A stretch of 64,000 nt of DNA from Arenibacter arenosicollis (GCF_014397245.1 NZ_JACLHY010000008.1:62001-126000); one strand, 5' to 3'. Shown: positions 25,311 to 34,973, counted from the first letter of the stretch. A program made the numbers and translations. Notes: a model not told the origin generated them from the sequence alone.

Positions 25311-26324
25311 ATGGACAAGAGAATTACCATTTACGATTTGGCAAAAACGCTGGGTGTTTCGGCCGGAACCGTAAGCAGGAGCCTAAACGACCATCCCTCC
25401 ATAAGCCAAAAAACCAAGGACCGTGTAATCTCAAAGGCCAATGAACTGGGTTACAAAACCAATAAATTTGCAGTAAACCTCAGCACACAGAAGTCCAATA
25501 CCATTGGAGTCATTGTCCCCAAACTCAATTCTATTTTCATGTCCACCGTTCTGGCGGGGATAGAAAAAATAGCCAATGAGGCCGGTTATAATTTGATTAT
25601 AAGTCAGTCTTTGGAGTCTATGGAAAAAGAAAAGTTAAATGCAAAAACGCTCTACGATAGCGGAGTTGATGCCCTTTTGGTATCCTTGGCCTACGACACT
25701 ACGGACTTTGATCATTTTGCAAATTACATTAGAAACAAAATACCACTTATATTTATTGATAGGGTGCACAATTTGCCCAATTGTTCCACCATAATAATCG
25801 ATAACAAATTGGCCGGATTTGAGGCTACAGAGCATTTGATAACTCAGGGCTGCAAAAATCTTCTGTATATTAGTGGCAATCTAAAACGTAACGTTTATTC
25901 CGAGCGACTGAAAGGATTTAAGGAAGCTATGGCCAAACACAATTTAAAATTTAACCAGGCCAATTTACTGGAATCCGATCTTGGCCCAAGTAGTGTTAAA
26001 GATGTCATTGCGCATATCAATAATAATGACATACCCATTGATGGACTGTTCGTAGCCAACGACACCTTTGCCGCCCATTGTATTAAAGAATTAAAAAAAG
26101 AGAAGTATAAAATTCCCAGTGACATTAAAATAATTGGGTTTAACAATGACCCTATCTCGGAATTGGTCACCCCAACCCTTAGTACCATAAATTATCCAGG
26201 GTACGAATTAGGGGTTTTGGCCGGACAAAGTGTTATTAGCCATTTAAACGGCGGCATAGACTTGCATCCCGCAAACTCCATTACCCTTAGACATAAACTG
26301 ATAATAAGAGAATCTACACTTTAA
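25311..26324 (+). CDS. LacI-family transcriptional regulator
   Basis: A DNA-binding repressor. From the ATG at 25311 the protein has 337 residues: the LacI helix-turn-helix (ITIYDLAKTLGVSAGTVSRSLND, then ISQKTKDRVISKANELGYK) and a periplasmic-binding-protein-like effector domain (TIGVIVPKLNSIFMSTVLAGIE, PLIFIDRV, GLFVANDTFAAHCIKEL, IIGFNNDP). The frame is open 41 codons upstream to 25188, but that part is not conserved and ends just where the HTH begins, so I reject it. It faces the susC operon divergently and is followed after 12 bases by the ThuA gene. The effector is probably a hexuronate or catabolite. Confidence 0.93.
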   Translation: MDKRITIYDLAKTLGVSAGTVSRSLNDHPSISQKTKDRVISKANELGYKTNKFAVNLSTQKSNTIGVIVPKLNSIFMSTVLAGIEKIANEAGYNLIISQSLESMEKEKLNAKTLYDSGVDALLVSLAYDTTDFDHFANYIRNKIPLIFIDRVHNLPNCSTIIIDNKLAGFEATEHLITQGCKNLLYISGNLKRNVYSERLKGFKEAMAKHNLKFNQANLLESDLGPSSVKDVIAHINNNDIPIDGLFVANDTFAAHCIKELKKEKYKIPSDIKIIGFNNDPISELVTPTLSTINYPGYELGVLAGQSVISHLNGGIDLHPANSITLRHKLIIRESTL

Positions 26325-26336
26325 TAAATATCTAAA

Positions 26337-27254
26337 ATGAACAAAACAGTTTACTCCTTATTTACATTCCTTTTTGTTGGAACAATTTTCGCCCAAAGCC
26401 TAGAAGAAATACCCATAGATGACCAATGGCTTGCCAAAATTGAATCACTTGCCCCTACCGCACCTAGAGTTGCGGCAGAAACCAAAAAAATATTGGTATT
26501 TTCGCAGCATACCGGTTTCTACCATTGGACCATTCCACACAACGACGAAATGCTGAAAATCCTAGCGAGGAAATCGGGAGCATTTGAGATTACTATTGCA
26601 CACGACGTTGATAGTTTTGATAAAAAAAATCTAAAGCAATACGATGCCATAATTTTAAACAATTCCAATCCGGCCGGACCTAAGCGGGACTTGTTCTGGG
26701 ACCTACTAAAGAAGAACACGACCTTGAATGACAACACCATTGCCAAATTGGCGGCAGATTATGAAAAGAATTTAATGGATTATGTTGCAAAGGGTGGTGG
26801 ATTAATGATCATGCACGGTGCAATCACTGTACAAAACAATTCCAGGGAATTCAGCAAAATGACTGGGGGCAGCTTTGACTACCATCCCAAACAACAGGAA
26901 ATGCACCTAAAGGAGGTTAATGCCAATCATCCAATGGTACAGGCCTTCAAAGGAAAGGGCTTTACCCACGTGGATGAACCCTATTTTTTCAACAATGCCT
27001 ATTCTGACTACAACTTTAGACCTTTATTGTACATAGAAGCTGACAAATTGGAGGGTTTACGTAAAGAAGTTACCGACAACACAATCTACGTGTCCTGGAT
27101 AAAACGACACGGTAAAGGCAGGGTGTTTTATAGCTCCCCTTCACATAACGCCCAGAGCATGGATAATCCGGAATTGCTTCAATTCTTTTTGGATGGTATG
27201 CAATACGTAGTGGGCGATTTAAAATGTGATGATAGCCCTATAGGAAAACCTTGA
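26337..27254 (+). CDS. Secreted ThuA-domain protein
   Basis: A 305-residue protein with a cleavable signal peptide (MNKTVYSLFTFLFVGTIFAQS). The ThuA fold, a glutamine-amidotransferase-like domain, is recognised by KKILVFSQHTGFYHWTIPHNDEML, YDAIILNN, GGGLMIMHGAI, GGSFDYHPKQ, HPMVQAF and ISW-like YVSWIKRHGKGRVFYSS. In rhizobia ThuA works with the Gfo/Idh dehydrogenase ThuB in oxidising trehalose to its 3-keto form, but the ThuA reaction itself is unclear. Here it is transcribed with the LacI regulator and faces an operon with two Gfo/Idh genes, which repeats that association. It ends before a bidirectional terminator. Confidence 0.87.
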   Translation: MNKTVYSLFTFLFVGTIFAQSLEEIPIDDQWLAKIESLAPTAPRVAAETKKILVFSQHTGFYHWTIPHNDEMLKILARKSGAFEITIAHDVDSFDKKNLKQYDAIILNNSNPAGPKRDLFWDLLKKNTTLNDNTIAKLAADYEKNLMDYVAKGGGLMIMHGAITVQNNSREFSKMTGGSFDYHPKQQEMHLKEVNANHPMVQAFKGKGFTHVDEPYFFNNAYSDYNFRPLLYIEADKLEGLRKEVTDNTIYVSWIKRHGKGRVFYSSPSHNAQSMDNPELLQFFLDGMQYVVGDLKCDDSPIGKP

Positions 27255-27284
27255 CATAATCCCTTATCAATATTATAACATCAA

Positions 27285-27322
27285 TAAAAAATGCGCATCC
27301 TTTTAAGATGCGCATTTTTTAT
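27285..27322. terminator. Bidirectional intrinsic terminator between thuA-like gene and uxaC
   Basis: ATGCGCATC (27291-27299) pairs perfectly with GATGCGCAT (27307-27315) around a 7-base loop, with A-run before and T-run after. It therefore serves the plus-strand regulator/ThuA transcript and the convergent minus-strand uxaC transcript. Confidence 0.9.
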
Positions 27323-27368
27323 TTCTTGCTATTAGTAGCAGCCTTGAATAACCACTTCCCAAAAAGTC

Positions 27369-28775
27369 TTATTTATTAAAATCGAAAAAGTTTTTGGCGT
27401 TATAATAAGAAATATCCGATACAATTTTTCCCAGCAATTTTTCATCTGCCGGTAACTCTCCATTTACTACATCTTTACCTATTAAATTACATAAGATCCT
27501 TCTAAAATATTCGTGTCTAGGAAAAGACAAAAAGCTCCTGGAATCGGTCAACATTCCCACAAAACAACTTAAAAGTCCCATATTGGAAAGCACATTCATT
27601 TGTTTTTCCATTCCGTCCTTCTGATCTAAAAACCACCATCCAGAGCCAAACTGCACCTTTCCTCTTACGCTACCATCATTAAAATTACCAACCATGGTAG
27701 CTATAACTTCATTATCGGAGGGATTAAGATTGTAGATTATAGTTTTGGCCAATTGATCTGTTCCGTCCAATTCATTTAAGAAACCGCTCAATGCACGGGC
27801 CTGTGAAAAATCTCCGATAGAATCGAAACCGGTATCGGGCCCCAATTTAGACAATAGCCTTTTATTATTGTCCCGGATGGCCCCTATATGAAATTGTTGC
27901 ACCCATCCTTTTTTATGATAAGTCCTTCCCAAAAATAGTAACACCTGTGCCTTGAAATATTGTACTTCATCAACAGTTAGTGCCTTACCGTCCAAAACTT
28001 TTTTAAATAGACTTTCAGCATCATAAGTGCCTTCCTTGAAATGATATAATTGCTCCAAACCATGGTCAGCAAGCCTTCCTCCTTGTTCATGGAAATAATT
28101 GATCCTGTTTTCCAAAGCAGCCAATAAATCTTTGAAAGATGTAATATTGATATTGGACGCTTCTCCCAATTTCTCCATATAGGCAACATATGCAGCTCCC
28201 AATTCTATTGCAAATGTCTTATCTGGACGGAAGGTTGGAAAAACTTTTGGCGTAATTCCTTTTTGCTTGATGTTTTTATGGAATTGAAGGGTGTCTATAG
28301 ATTCATCCGTAGTGCACAAAGACTCCACTTTTTGCTGCTGCAAAAGCCCTATAGTGTTGTGGGAAGGTTGTTGTAACATGGCAGATGTTTTCTCATAAAT
28401 TTCCTCTGCATTATCAGGCCCCAACAACTCTTGAATTCCAAAATAACGTTGCAATTCAAGATGCGTCCAATGGTATAAAGGATTCCTTACGGTATAGGGT
28501 ACAGTCTCCGCCCATTTGAGAAACTTTTCCTTATCCGTGGCATTTCCAGTTATATAGCGTTCATTTATCCCAAAAGCACGCATAGCACGCCATTTATAAT
28601 GATCACCGGCCAACCAGGCCTGACTTATATTTTCAAAAACCCGGTTATTGTCAATTTCTTGTGGAGGAAGATGATTGTGATAATCTATTATGGGCAACTC
28701 TTTTGCATAATTGTGGTATAAAGTTTTAGCAAAGTCGCTTTGCAAAAGAAAATCATCATTTATAAAAGTCTTCAT
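27369..28775 (-). CDS. uxaC: Glucuronate/galacturonate isomerase
   Basis: UxaC isomerises D-glucuronate to D-fructuronate (or galacturonate to tagaturonate) in the cytoplasm. The 468-residue TIM-barrel protein matches the family length and motifs: LPIIDYHNHLPPQEI at the N-terminus (metal-site HxH type), the DHYKWRAMRAFGI segment, TTDES, WVQQFHIGAIRDNN, GSGWWFLDQKDGM and MLTDSRSFLSFPRHEYFRRILC near the end. Together with the SDR and UxuA genes it completes the route from glucuronate to KDG. It follows the cytochrome c protein gene by 69 bases and ends at the terminator at 27285-27322. Confidence 0.96.
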   Translation of the reverse strand: MKTFINDDFLLQSDFAKTLYHNYAKELPIIDYHNHLPPQEIDNNRVFENISQAWLAGDHYKWRAMRAFGINERYITGNATDKEKFLKWAETVPYTVRNPLYHWTHLELQRYFGIQELLGPDNAEEIYEKTSAMLQQPSHNTIGLLQQQKVESLCTTDESIDTLQFHKNIKQKGITPKVFPTFRPDKTFAIELGAAYVAYMEKLGEASNINITSFKDLLAALENRINYFHEQGGRLADHGLEQLYHFKEGTYDAESLFKKVLDGKALTVDEVQYFKAQVLLFLGRTYHKKGWVQQFHIGAIRDNNKRLLSKLGPDTGFDSIGDFSQARALSGFLNELDGTDQLAKTIIYNLNPSDNEVIATMVGNFNDGSVRGKVQFGSGWWFLDQKDGMEKQMNVLSNMGLLSCFVGMLTDSRSFLSFPRHEYFRRILCNLIGKDVVNGELPADEKLLGKIVSDISYYNAKNFFDFNK

Positions 28776-28844
28776 CTTTTTCCGGATTTAATTTTTATTT
28801 TAATCTACGATCTTTATCACTAAATGTCGTTCTACTCTCTAAGG

Positions 28845-31085
28845 CTATTTTCCAATATGCTCATACAATTCCTCTTCTGTATACTCCATCCCGTCTTTAG
28901 ACTTGACATCGCGAAGTTCCTTTATTTTTTCAGGCTTTAAACCCTTAGGGTTAACAGAGAATGCATTGGTCACATAGGATATTATATCCGATATATCCTT
29001 ATCGGAAAGATTCTTATTATACTTAAGGCCTGGCATTTGATGATTCTCATCATACAATTCGCCTTTTATTTTCAAAGGACCTTTTAGGCCATGAAGAATA
29101 ATAAGCCCCAATTGTTCCAAATGCGTAGAAATATACTCTGACCCCACCAGTGGTGGTGCCAATCCGTGGATACCCTCCCCACTGGACGAATGGCAAGAAG
29201 CACATATTTGTCGGAACAGAATAGCTCCATTGGTCCTAGAATCTGCTCTTGCAATTTTTGTTGAATAAATATAATTAGGTTTGTCGTTTCGTTTACGCTC
29301 CACACTTTCGGTTGTTAGACTGGCGAGGTCCGAATCCTTAAGCTTATTAAATTGCCCAAGTTGGGAGTCAAGGACAGTAAGAACATCTTCCGATCCACTG
29401 ACAATCGCCTCCTGATAAATTTTCTTATCACTGTATTTATTCGCCAAATCGTAAATTATGGGAAAAAATACTTCCTGGTCGTATTTGGCCCAAATCCCCA
29501 TTGTTGTTGAAAGGTATAGGTCCAACATGGGCTCATTCCTGTTCAAAAGTTCGGCAAAAAGATCTTTTGCTTTGGGAACATTTTTGTCAGAGGCATACTC
29601 TTCCATAAGGACAATGGCATGTGATGCAGCTTCGGGATCACCACTTTGAGCTAACTCCTGCAGGAAGTCAAAAGAGAGTGCATTAAGTCCCTTTAACACA
29701 TAAAGGGCGTGCATTTGAGCCAATGGACTAGTATTGTCCAAAGCCATTTCTTTTAGTTCTGGCAGGGTTTCCTTATTATTTTTATGTATCAGATATTGTT
29801 GGGCACGATCGCGCACCCAACCATTGGCATCCTTCAATGATGCAACCAACTGGAATCCTGATAAAGTCTCAAGATCGGGAATGCTCCTCGCTGGTTTGTC
29901 TTTGCTTCGGACCCTTAAGATGCGACCATAATCCAGTATGGTGTCCAATTTTTTCTGGGCCGATATCTTTTTTAAATAAGGGCTTAAAAATGCATAATGT
30001 TGAATTACACCGCGGTGCATATCTACAACATACATATTCCCATCGGGGCCGGTGGCAAGATTTACCGGGCGGAACCCTTCATCCGTGGAAGCCAAAAACT
30101 CCTTTCCCTGCCACGCTTGCTTGGCCTCCACCCGATCCCCATAAAAAGATAGGATATTTCTTTTGATCAAATTGACCTCTGGAACGCATACAAAAACATT
30201 CTGGTCGTAATCTTCAGGAAACATCCCGCCCCTATATACCAATGGACCGCAGGCAGCCGTAACATTAACCAATAGACTATCCTGATTCAAAACCCCTTCT
30301 TCGTAACCCCGGTTTACAGAGGCAGCATGAAGGGGATAAACACGTTGATCTTTGGTCAAGGTCTCGTCCACTCCTTTTTTGGGAACAAAATATTTATTCC
30401 GGACCAATCTATTGGGCAGTATATGATCGCCCAATAGTTGAGTGGAATTGTTATTGTAATAAAGTCTTCCAAAATTGTCATGGGAAATACCCCATTGCCC
30501 TCTCTGGGTAGTAGGTTCTTTTTTCCACACTCCATTCGTACGCTGATATCTGAAATTGGATTTGGCATTATATATCCAATTATCCAAATTCATCATTAAA
30601 CCATTGGGCTGATGTTCCGGGTTACCCACTGTAGCATAAAGTGAATCTACAAGAACCCTGTTTACAGGTTTATCATTCTCAATTTCCACAAACCACAGGT
30701 TAGGGGATTCTGCATACAAAAGTCCCCCGTATACCAAAGCCAAAGCTCTAGGCATCACCAAACTATCCAAAAAGGTTTTGGCATGGTCCATAATTCCGTC
30801 CTCGTCAAGATCCTCAAGAATTTTAATAGATCCACTTGGCAAATCTTCCCCATCACCTTCCAAATTGACCATAAACCCAGTCATTTCAGCTACCCAAATC
30901 CGTCCCTTAGAATCGAAATCTATGGCGACCGGTGCTGTCAAAAGGGGTTCGGACGCCACCATTTCCAAGTCAAAACCATCTTCTACCGTATAATCCTCCA
31001 GTGAAATCCGAGGTTCATCATAGGAAGGTTTACATGAAATAATGGTAATTGAAAGGGAAAGAAAAAAACAAAATAATAATCTCAT
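28845..31085 (-). CDS. PVC-type membrane-bound dehydrogenase lipoprotein with C-terminal cytochrome c
   Basis: A 746-residue lipoprotein (lipobox ITIISCKP, Cys19). Residues about 30-410 form a beta-propeller of the PVC-type glucose/sorbosone-dehydrogenase-like class (FDSKGRIWVAEMTGFM, ILEDLDEDGIMDHAKTFLD, LATGPDGNMYVVDMHRGVIQH). A HEAT-like helical part follows (DANGWVRDRAQQYLIHK, NTSPLAQMHALYVLKGL). The C-terminus carries one c-type haem: CASCH at 628-632 with probable axial Met684 in HQMPG. It should oxidise a sugar or similar substrate in the periplasm and pass electrons through the haem. The short spacing to uxaC suggests its substrate is connected to hexuronate glycosides, which is inference. 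Confidence 0.85.
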   Translation of the reverse strand: MRLLFCFFLSLSITIISCKPSYDEPRISLEDYTVEDGFDLEMVASEPLLTAPVAIDFDSKGRIWVAEMTGFMVNLEGDGEDLPSGSIKILEDLDEDGIMDHAKTFLDSLVMPRALALVYGGLLYAESPNLWFVEIENDKPVNRVLVDSLYATVGNPEHQPNGLMMNLDNWIYNAKSNFRYQRTNGVWKKEPTTQRGQWGISHDNFGRLYYNNNSTQLLGDHILPNRLVRNKYFVPKKGVDETLTKDQRVYPLHAASVNRGYEEGVLNQDSLLVNVTAACGPLVYRGGMFPEDYDQNVFVCVPEVNLIKRNILSFYGDRVEAKQAWQGKEFLASTDEGFRPVNLATGPDGNMYVVDMHRGVIQHYAFLSPYLKKISAQKKLDTILDYGRILRVRSKDKPARSIPDLETLSGFQLVASLKDANGWVRDRAQQYLIHKNNKETLPELKEMALDNTSPLAQMHALYVLKGLNALSFDFLQELAQSGDPEAASHAIVLMEEYASDKNVPKAKDLFAELLNRNEPMLDLYLSTTMGIWAKYDQEVFFPIIYDLANKYSDKKIYQEAIVSGSEDVLTVLDSQLGQFNKLKDSDLASLTTESVERKRNDKPNYIYSTKIARADSRTNGAILFRQICASCHSSSGEGIHGLAPPLVGSEYISTHLEQLGLIILHGLKGPLKIKGELYDENHQMPGLKYNKNLSDKDISDIISYVTNAFSVNPKGLKPEKIKELRDVKSKDGMEYTEEELYEHIGK

Positions 31086-31286
31086 TAAATAAGTAGTTTG
31101 TATTCTGTATACTTGAAAAGGCCACTAAAATAATGCAGAGGTAATTAAAATACTAATGGATTAATATATATTTGGCAAAATACAGACAAACAGTGGACTA
31201 TATGCTTTTAATTTGGCATTTTTCCATTGATAATTAGCTCTTTTCCTGAGAAAAGGGTTCCTTCAAAATATTATTACAAAACTATT

Positions 31287-31682
31287 TTAGCCCTGTATTT
31301 TTTTAATCAATTCACTGATTTTGCTATCCGTTAAGGGCTTGGCAATAAAATCATTGACTATTTCATATTGTTTGGCCTTCTCAATATCCCTGGAATCTAT
31401 AGATGAACTTAAAATATAGACTCTAATGTTCTGCACATTGGAAAGTTTACTGAATTCATCCAAAAACTCCCACCCGTCCATTATGGGCATATTAAGGTCT
31501 AAAAAAATAACCTCAGGCGAACCTTCCTCAGATTCAAGCATAGGAACTATCATTTCCAGCGCTTCTTTCCCATTTTGAAAGACAATTATATTTGAAGCGA
31601 AACCATTATTCTTCAATAAAACTTTTGAACCAAAAACAAAAATAGGGTCATCATCAATGATGCAGGTAGTATTAATTCCCAT
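31287..31682 (-). CDS. Single-domain response regulator (receiver only)
   Basis: A 131-residue CheY-like receiver with no output domain. The acidic pocket is IIDDDP (Asp10-Asp12), the phosphoacceptor is Asp62 in VIFLDLNMPIMDGWEF, the conserved serine/threonine lies in VYILSSSID, and the lysine in FIAKPL. Such proteins act by protein-protein contact or as part of a phosphorelay. It follows the multi-PAS histidine kinase by 186 bases on the same strand, so the kinase is the likely phosphodonor. I see no output partner in the window. Confidence 0.92.
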   Translation of the reverse strand: MGINTTCIIDDDPIFVFGSKVLLKNNGFASNIIVFQNGKEALEMIVPMLESEEGSPEVIFLDLNMPIMDGWEFLDEFSKLSNVQNIRVYILSSSIDSRDIEKAKQYEIVNDFIAKPLTDSKISELIKKIQG

Positions 31683-31868
31683 TCACTTTATAAATTAATG
31701 TGTTTTTTTAATTGAAACCCCATAGTCTTTTTAATCTATAGAATATGTTGGTTTCCAATATCAGTAATATTTATTCATCTGGACATTAAGCACTTATTAA
31801 AAAATTGTTAAAATTAAGAGGATATTTTCAGAATAACCGTGATCGGTATCCATAACTATGATATCCAA

Positions 31869-34800
31869 TTAAAGAATTTTAAAATATGTCGTAAATTTTG
31901 TTCCCTTATTTATTTCACTTTCCACCTCAATCTTACCGCCCATGGCTTCAATTTGATTTTTACTGATAAAAAGCCCTATGCCACGAGCTTCTGGATGACT
32001 ATGAAATGTTTTGTACATCCCAAAGAGCTTGGATCCATGTCGGTCCAAATCAATTCCAAGTCCGTTATCGGCAACACTCAGAAAAGCATAATCCCCAGCC
32101 CTTCCGCCGTTAATTTTTAGTACGGCCGGCCTATCTGGAGATTTGTATTTAATGGCGTTGGTAATCAGATTAAGAATAATACTCTCCAAATAGGCATGCA
32201 CTGCGAGTACATTAATATCACAATCAACCTCCAATTCTATTTGTGCATTGTTTTTCTTAACTAGGGAATCAACCGTTCCTAAAGCTTTCTGAACGTTTTC
32301 CAATAAATTTTGGGAAGTTAAAGTTGAGCTTACTTTAGAATTTATTTCTACAATCTCATTTAGTTGGTATATGGTCTCGTTCATATTATCCGAAACGACC
32401 TTAATATTGCGATAGTATTCATTTTTAATTACGTTGGGATCCTCTTGGAATGCCAAATCCAACAACATGGAAATATTGCTGGTATGCGATCTTAAATTAT
32501 GCGAAACGATATGGGCAAAATTGATCAGGCGGTTGTTATGCTCCGTAAGGTTTTCGGTTAATAGCTTTTTGTCGGAAATATCCTGAATCTGTGCCACCAA
32601 ATGAGTAACCTTGCCAGCATCATTTTTAACGGCCGCTATGGCTGCATTTACCCAAACATAGCCCCCATTTTTATGCACACAACGTTTCTCCAACTTAAAC
32701 GACCCTTGTCCCCCACTATGAATTTCTGCCAACATTTCCTCAAGTCTACCCATATCCTCCTGATGCGCCAAATCAAATATTGTTTTTTCCAGAACTTCGG
32801 TCTCACTATATCCCAATATTTCACAAATTCTAGGATTGGCCTTACTCAGTCTTCCCTGCAAATCTATGACCAACATGCCTATTGCGGCATGTTTAAAAGA
32901 CCTCCTAAACTCTTCTTCCTTGACTGCCAATTCTTTTGTTGCCCTGGCCTTTTCATCTATATTCTGAAAAAAACCATATAATCTTGTACAGACGCCATCC
33001 ACCATTTCCGCAATTCCAATCGTTCTAGACCAAAACACCCTTTGATCAGTTGTAACTACCTGTAGTTCAAGATCAAAGCCTTCTCCTTTTTCAGTAGCTG
33101 TTTTTATGGCCTCTATTAGGGCTGCCCTGTGCTCCCCTTCCAGAAAAAAGAGATATACTTGCTCTAATGTAGGGACATAATCTTCAGATACTTTTACCAT
33201 TTTTTTAATAGTTGGGCTCCAATAAACAGTATTGGTTACAAAATCCAACTCCCAAATACCAATTTTCGCTGCTTCATTGATGCGCTTCATTATGTCCGTG
33301 TTATGAGCCAATAGAAGTTCATTCTGTTTACGTTTTGTTATGTCCTGTACTTGGGACACAAAATGTATAATGTCGCCATGGTCATTATGTATTGCGGACA
33401 TGGATATATTGGCCCAAATAACAGATCCATCTTTGTGTATAAACCTATGCTCTAACTTTATATATTTATGTTTACCATGAAATAATTCTTCTATAAAAGT
33501 CCGGTTTATTTTTAAGTCGTCCGGATATGCAATACGCTCCAGATCCATCTGCTGCAATTCAGCTTCGGTATAACCGAAAATATGGCAAAATCTTTTGTTG
33601 GCTTTTATCAATTTATTTTGACCATCTATCAAAGCCATTCCCATGGAAGAATGGTTAAAGGTTTGCCTAAATTGCTCCTCTCTGAACCTAATTTCCAACT
33701 GTACCTTTTTAATGTCATCAATGTCCTGAATAAGTCCGTATAACTTAACACACTTATTACCTCTATGTTCGGAAGCACCTATTACCCTTACCCATTTCAA
33801 GTTTCCGTTCTGTGTTTTTAGCTGCAATTGCTCATCAAACTCCATAGGTTTCAGAAGGGATTGAGAAACTATCCTCTTTATACGTTCACGATTTTCACCT
33901 TCCAAATAAAAACTCAAGCCTGCTTCCAAGGTTGGGGTATAATCTTCCGACACCTCGTGTATTTGCTTATTGACTTTACTCCAGAAAATATTGTTTTCCT
34001 CTTGATCAACTTCCCAATAACCAATTTTTGCAGCTTCACTGGACCGTTCAAAAAGATTCTTATACTTTTCCAACAAGATTTCATTGGTTTTACGACTAGT
34101 TATATCGTAATGAATACCTGATACGATTTCGGGAAGGCCATCTTCATCGTATTTGGTGATTTCACCACGGCTCAAAACCCAAACCCAATGCCCCTTTTTA
34201 TGTTGCATTCTAAATTCCACCTCGTAAATACCGTTTTCTTTAACATGATTTTCCAGGGAAATATCTATCTCCTCAATATCCTCTGGATGAACCAGCTTTA
34301 AAAAAGTGCCGTAGGTTAATGGTTCCAGCTCGGCCAAAGTATAACCGAACATATCTGCCCATCTTTCATTACAAACTACATTCCCTGTTTTTAGATTACC
34401 TTCCCATATCCCTATATTGGCCCCCTTTACAACATTTTTATAATGTTCTTTCCAAACGGTCAACTGTCTTTCATCTTCCTTGTATTTTTCAATACTGAAA
34501 ACAGAACCCAAAAGTGCATGGGCAGCCCCTGAATCATCCAACATCAAATTACCCCTTAAACTAAACCATAAGGAATACCCCTTTAAATGGTTCAATCTTA
34601 CATCTATGTTTAATGGATATTTTTCAGAATTGTTGATATGCCTTTGACAGGCGTCTTGGATAAGTACTAGATCTTCTTGGTTAACCAATGATAAGAAATT
34701 GACCTCTACTACTTTATCGGGTGTTGACGAATAACCAAGTAGTTGTGACAGCTTATAACTAATACCTCCCCTTTCCGGATTTTTCAAATTCCAACACCAT

Positions 34801-34904
34801 ATGCCATCCGTAAAATTTTCTTGGACGAGACTAAAAAAATCACCTTCCTTATTTAATAGATCGCCAAATTCGTTTTGTAAGGTAGTCATATTGCTTTTTG
34901 GCAT
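31869..34904 (-). CDS. Soluble histidine kinase with six PAS domains
   Basis: A 1011-residue sensor kinase with no obvious membrane segment. Six PAS/PAC repeats can be traced by their start motifs: GIWCWNLKN, GANIGIWEGN, EAAKIGYWEVD, SSMGMALIDGQ, EAAKIGIWELD and AAIGMLVIDLQ. Repeats 3-4 and 5-6 resemble each other as a block of about 250 residues, which points to tandem duplication. The kinase core follows: phosphoacceptor His in IVSHNLRSHTSN, N-box LITNAIKYKSPD, G1 VADNGLGIDL and G2 GIGLFISKNQIEAMGG. PAS domains may bind flavin, haem or small molecules, and none can be assigned here. A minus-strand TAATTTTG box at 34974-34981 is a possible promoter. Confidence 0.92.
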   Translation of the reverse strand: MPKSNMTTLQNEFGDLLNKEGDFFSLVQENFTDGIWCWNLKNPERGGISYKLSQLLGYSSTPDKVVEVNFLSLVNQEDLVLIQDACQRHINNSEKYPLNIDVRLNHLKGYSLWFSLRGNLMLDDSGAAHALLGSVFSIEKYKEDERQLTVWKEHYKNVVKGANIGIWEGNLKTGNVVCNERWADMFGYTLAELEPLTYGTFLKLVHPEDIEEIDISLENHVKENGIYEVEFRMQHKKGHWVWVLSRGEITKYDEDGLPEIVSGIHYDITSRKTNEILLEKYKNLFERSSEAAKIGYWEVDQEENNIFWSKVNKQIHEVSEDYTPTLEAGLSFYLEGENRERIKRIVSQSLLKPMEFDEQLQLKTQNGNLKWVRVIGASEHRGNKCVKLYGLIQDIDDIKKVQLEIRFREEQFRQTFNHSSMGMALIDGQNKLIKANKRFCHIFGYTEAELQQMDLERIAYPDDLKINRTFIEELFHGKHKYIKLEHRFIHKDGSVIWANISMSAIHNDHGDIIHFVSQVQDITKRKQNELLLAHNTDIMKRINEAAKIGIWELDFVTNTVYWSPTIKKMVKVSEDYVPTLEQVYLFFLEGEHRAALIEAIKTATEKGEGFDLELQVVTTDQRVFWSRTIGIAEMVDGVCTRLYGFFQNIDEKARATKELAVKEEEFRRSFKHAAIGMLVIDLQGRLSKANPRICEILGYSETEVLEKTIFDLAHQEDMGRLEEMLAEIHSGGQGSFKLEKRCVHKNGGYVWVNAAIAAVKNDAGKVTHLVAQIQDISDKKLLTENLTEHNNRLINFAHIVSHNLRSHTSNISMLLDLAFQEDPNVIKNEYYRNIKVVSDNMNETIYQLNEIVEINSKVSSTLTSQNLLENVQKALGTVDSLVKKNNAQIELEVDCDINVLAVHAYLESIILNLITNAIKYKSPDRPAVLKINGGRAGDYAFLSVADNGLGIDLDRHGSKLFGMYKTFHSHPEARGIGLFISKNQIEAMGGKIEVESEINKGTKFTTYFKIL

Positions 34905-34973
34905 AAAATCGTCCTATTTTAAATATAATCATTGCCTAAAACTTCCAATACACCTGCACATTAGAATTAGATT

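Noticed and set aside
31240-31255. Hairpin CTTTTC/GAAAAG downstream of the response regulator
   Set aside because: The stem is only six AT-rich pairs with no T-run on the minus strand, so I do not call it a terminator.
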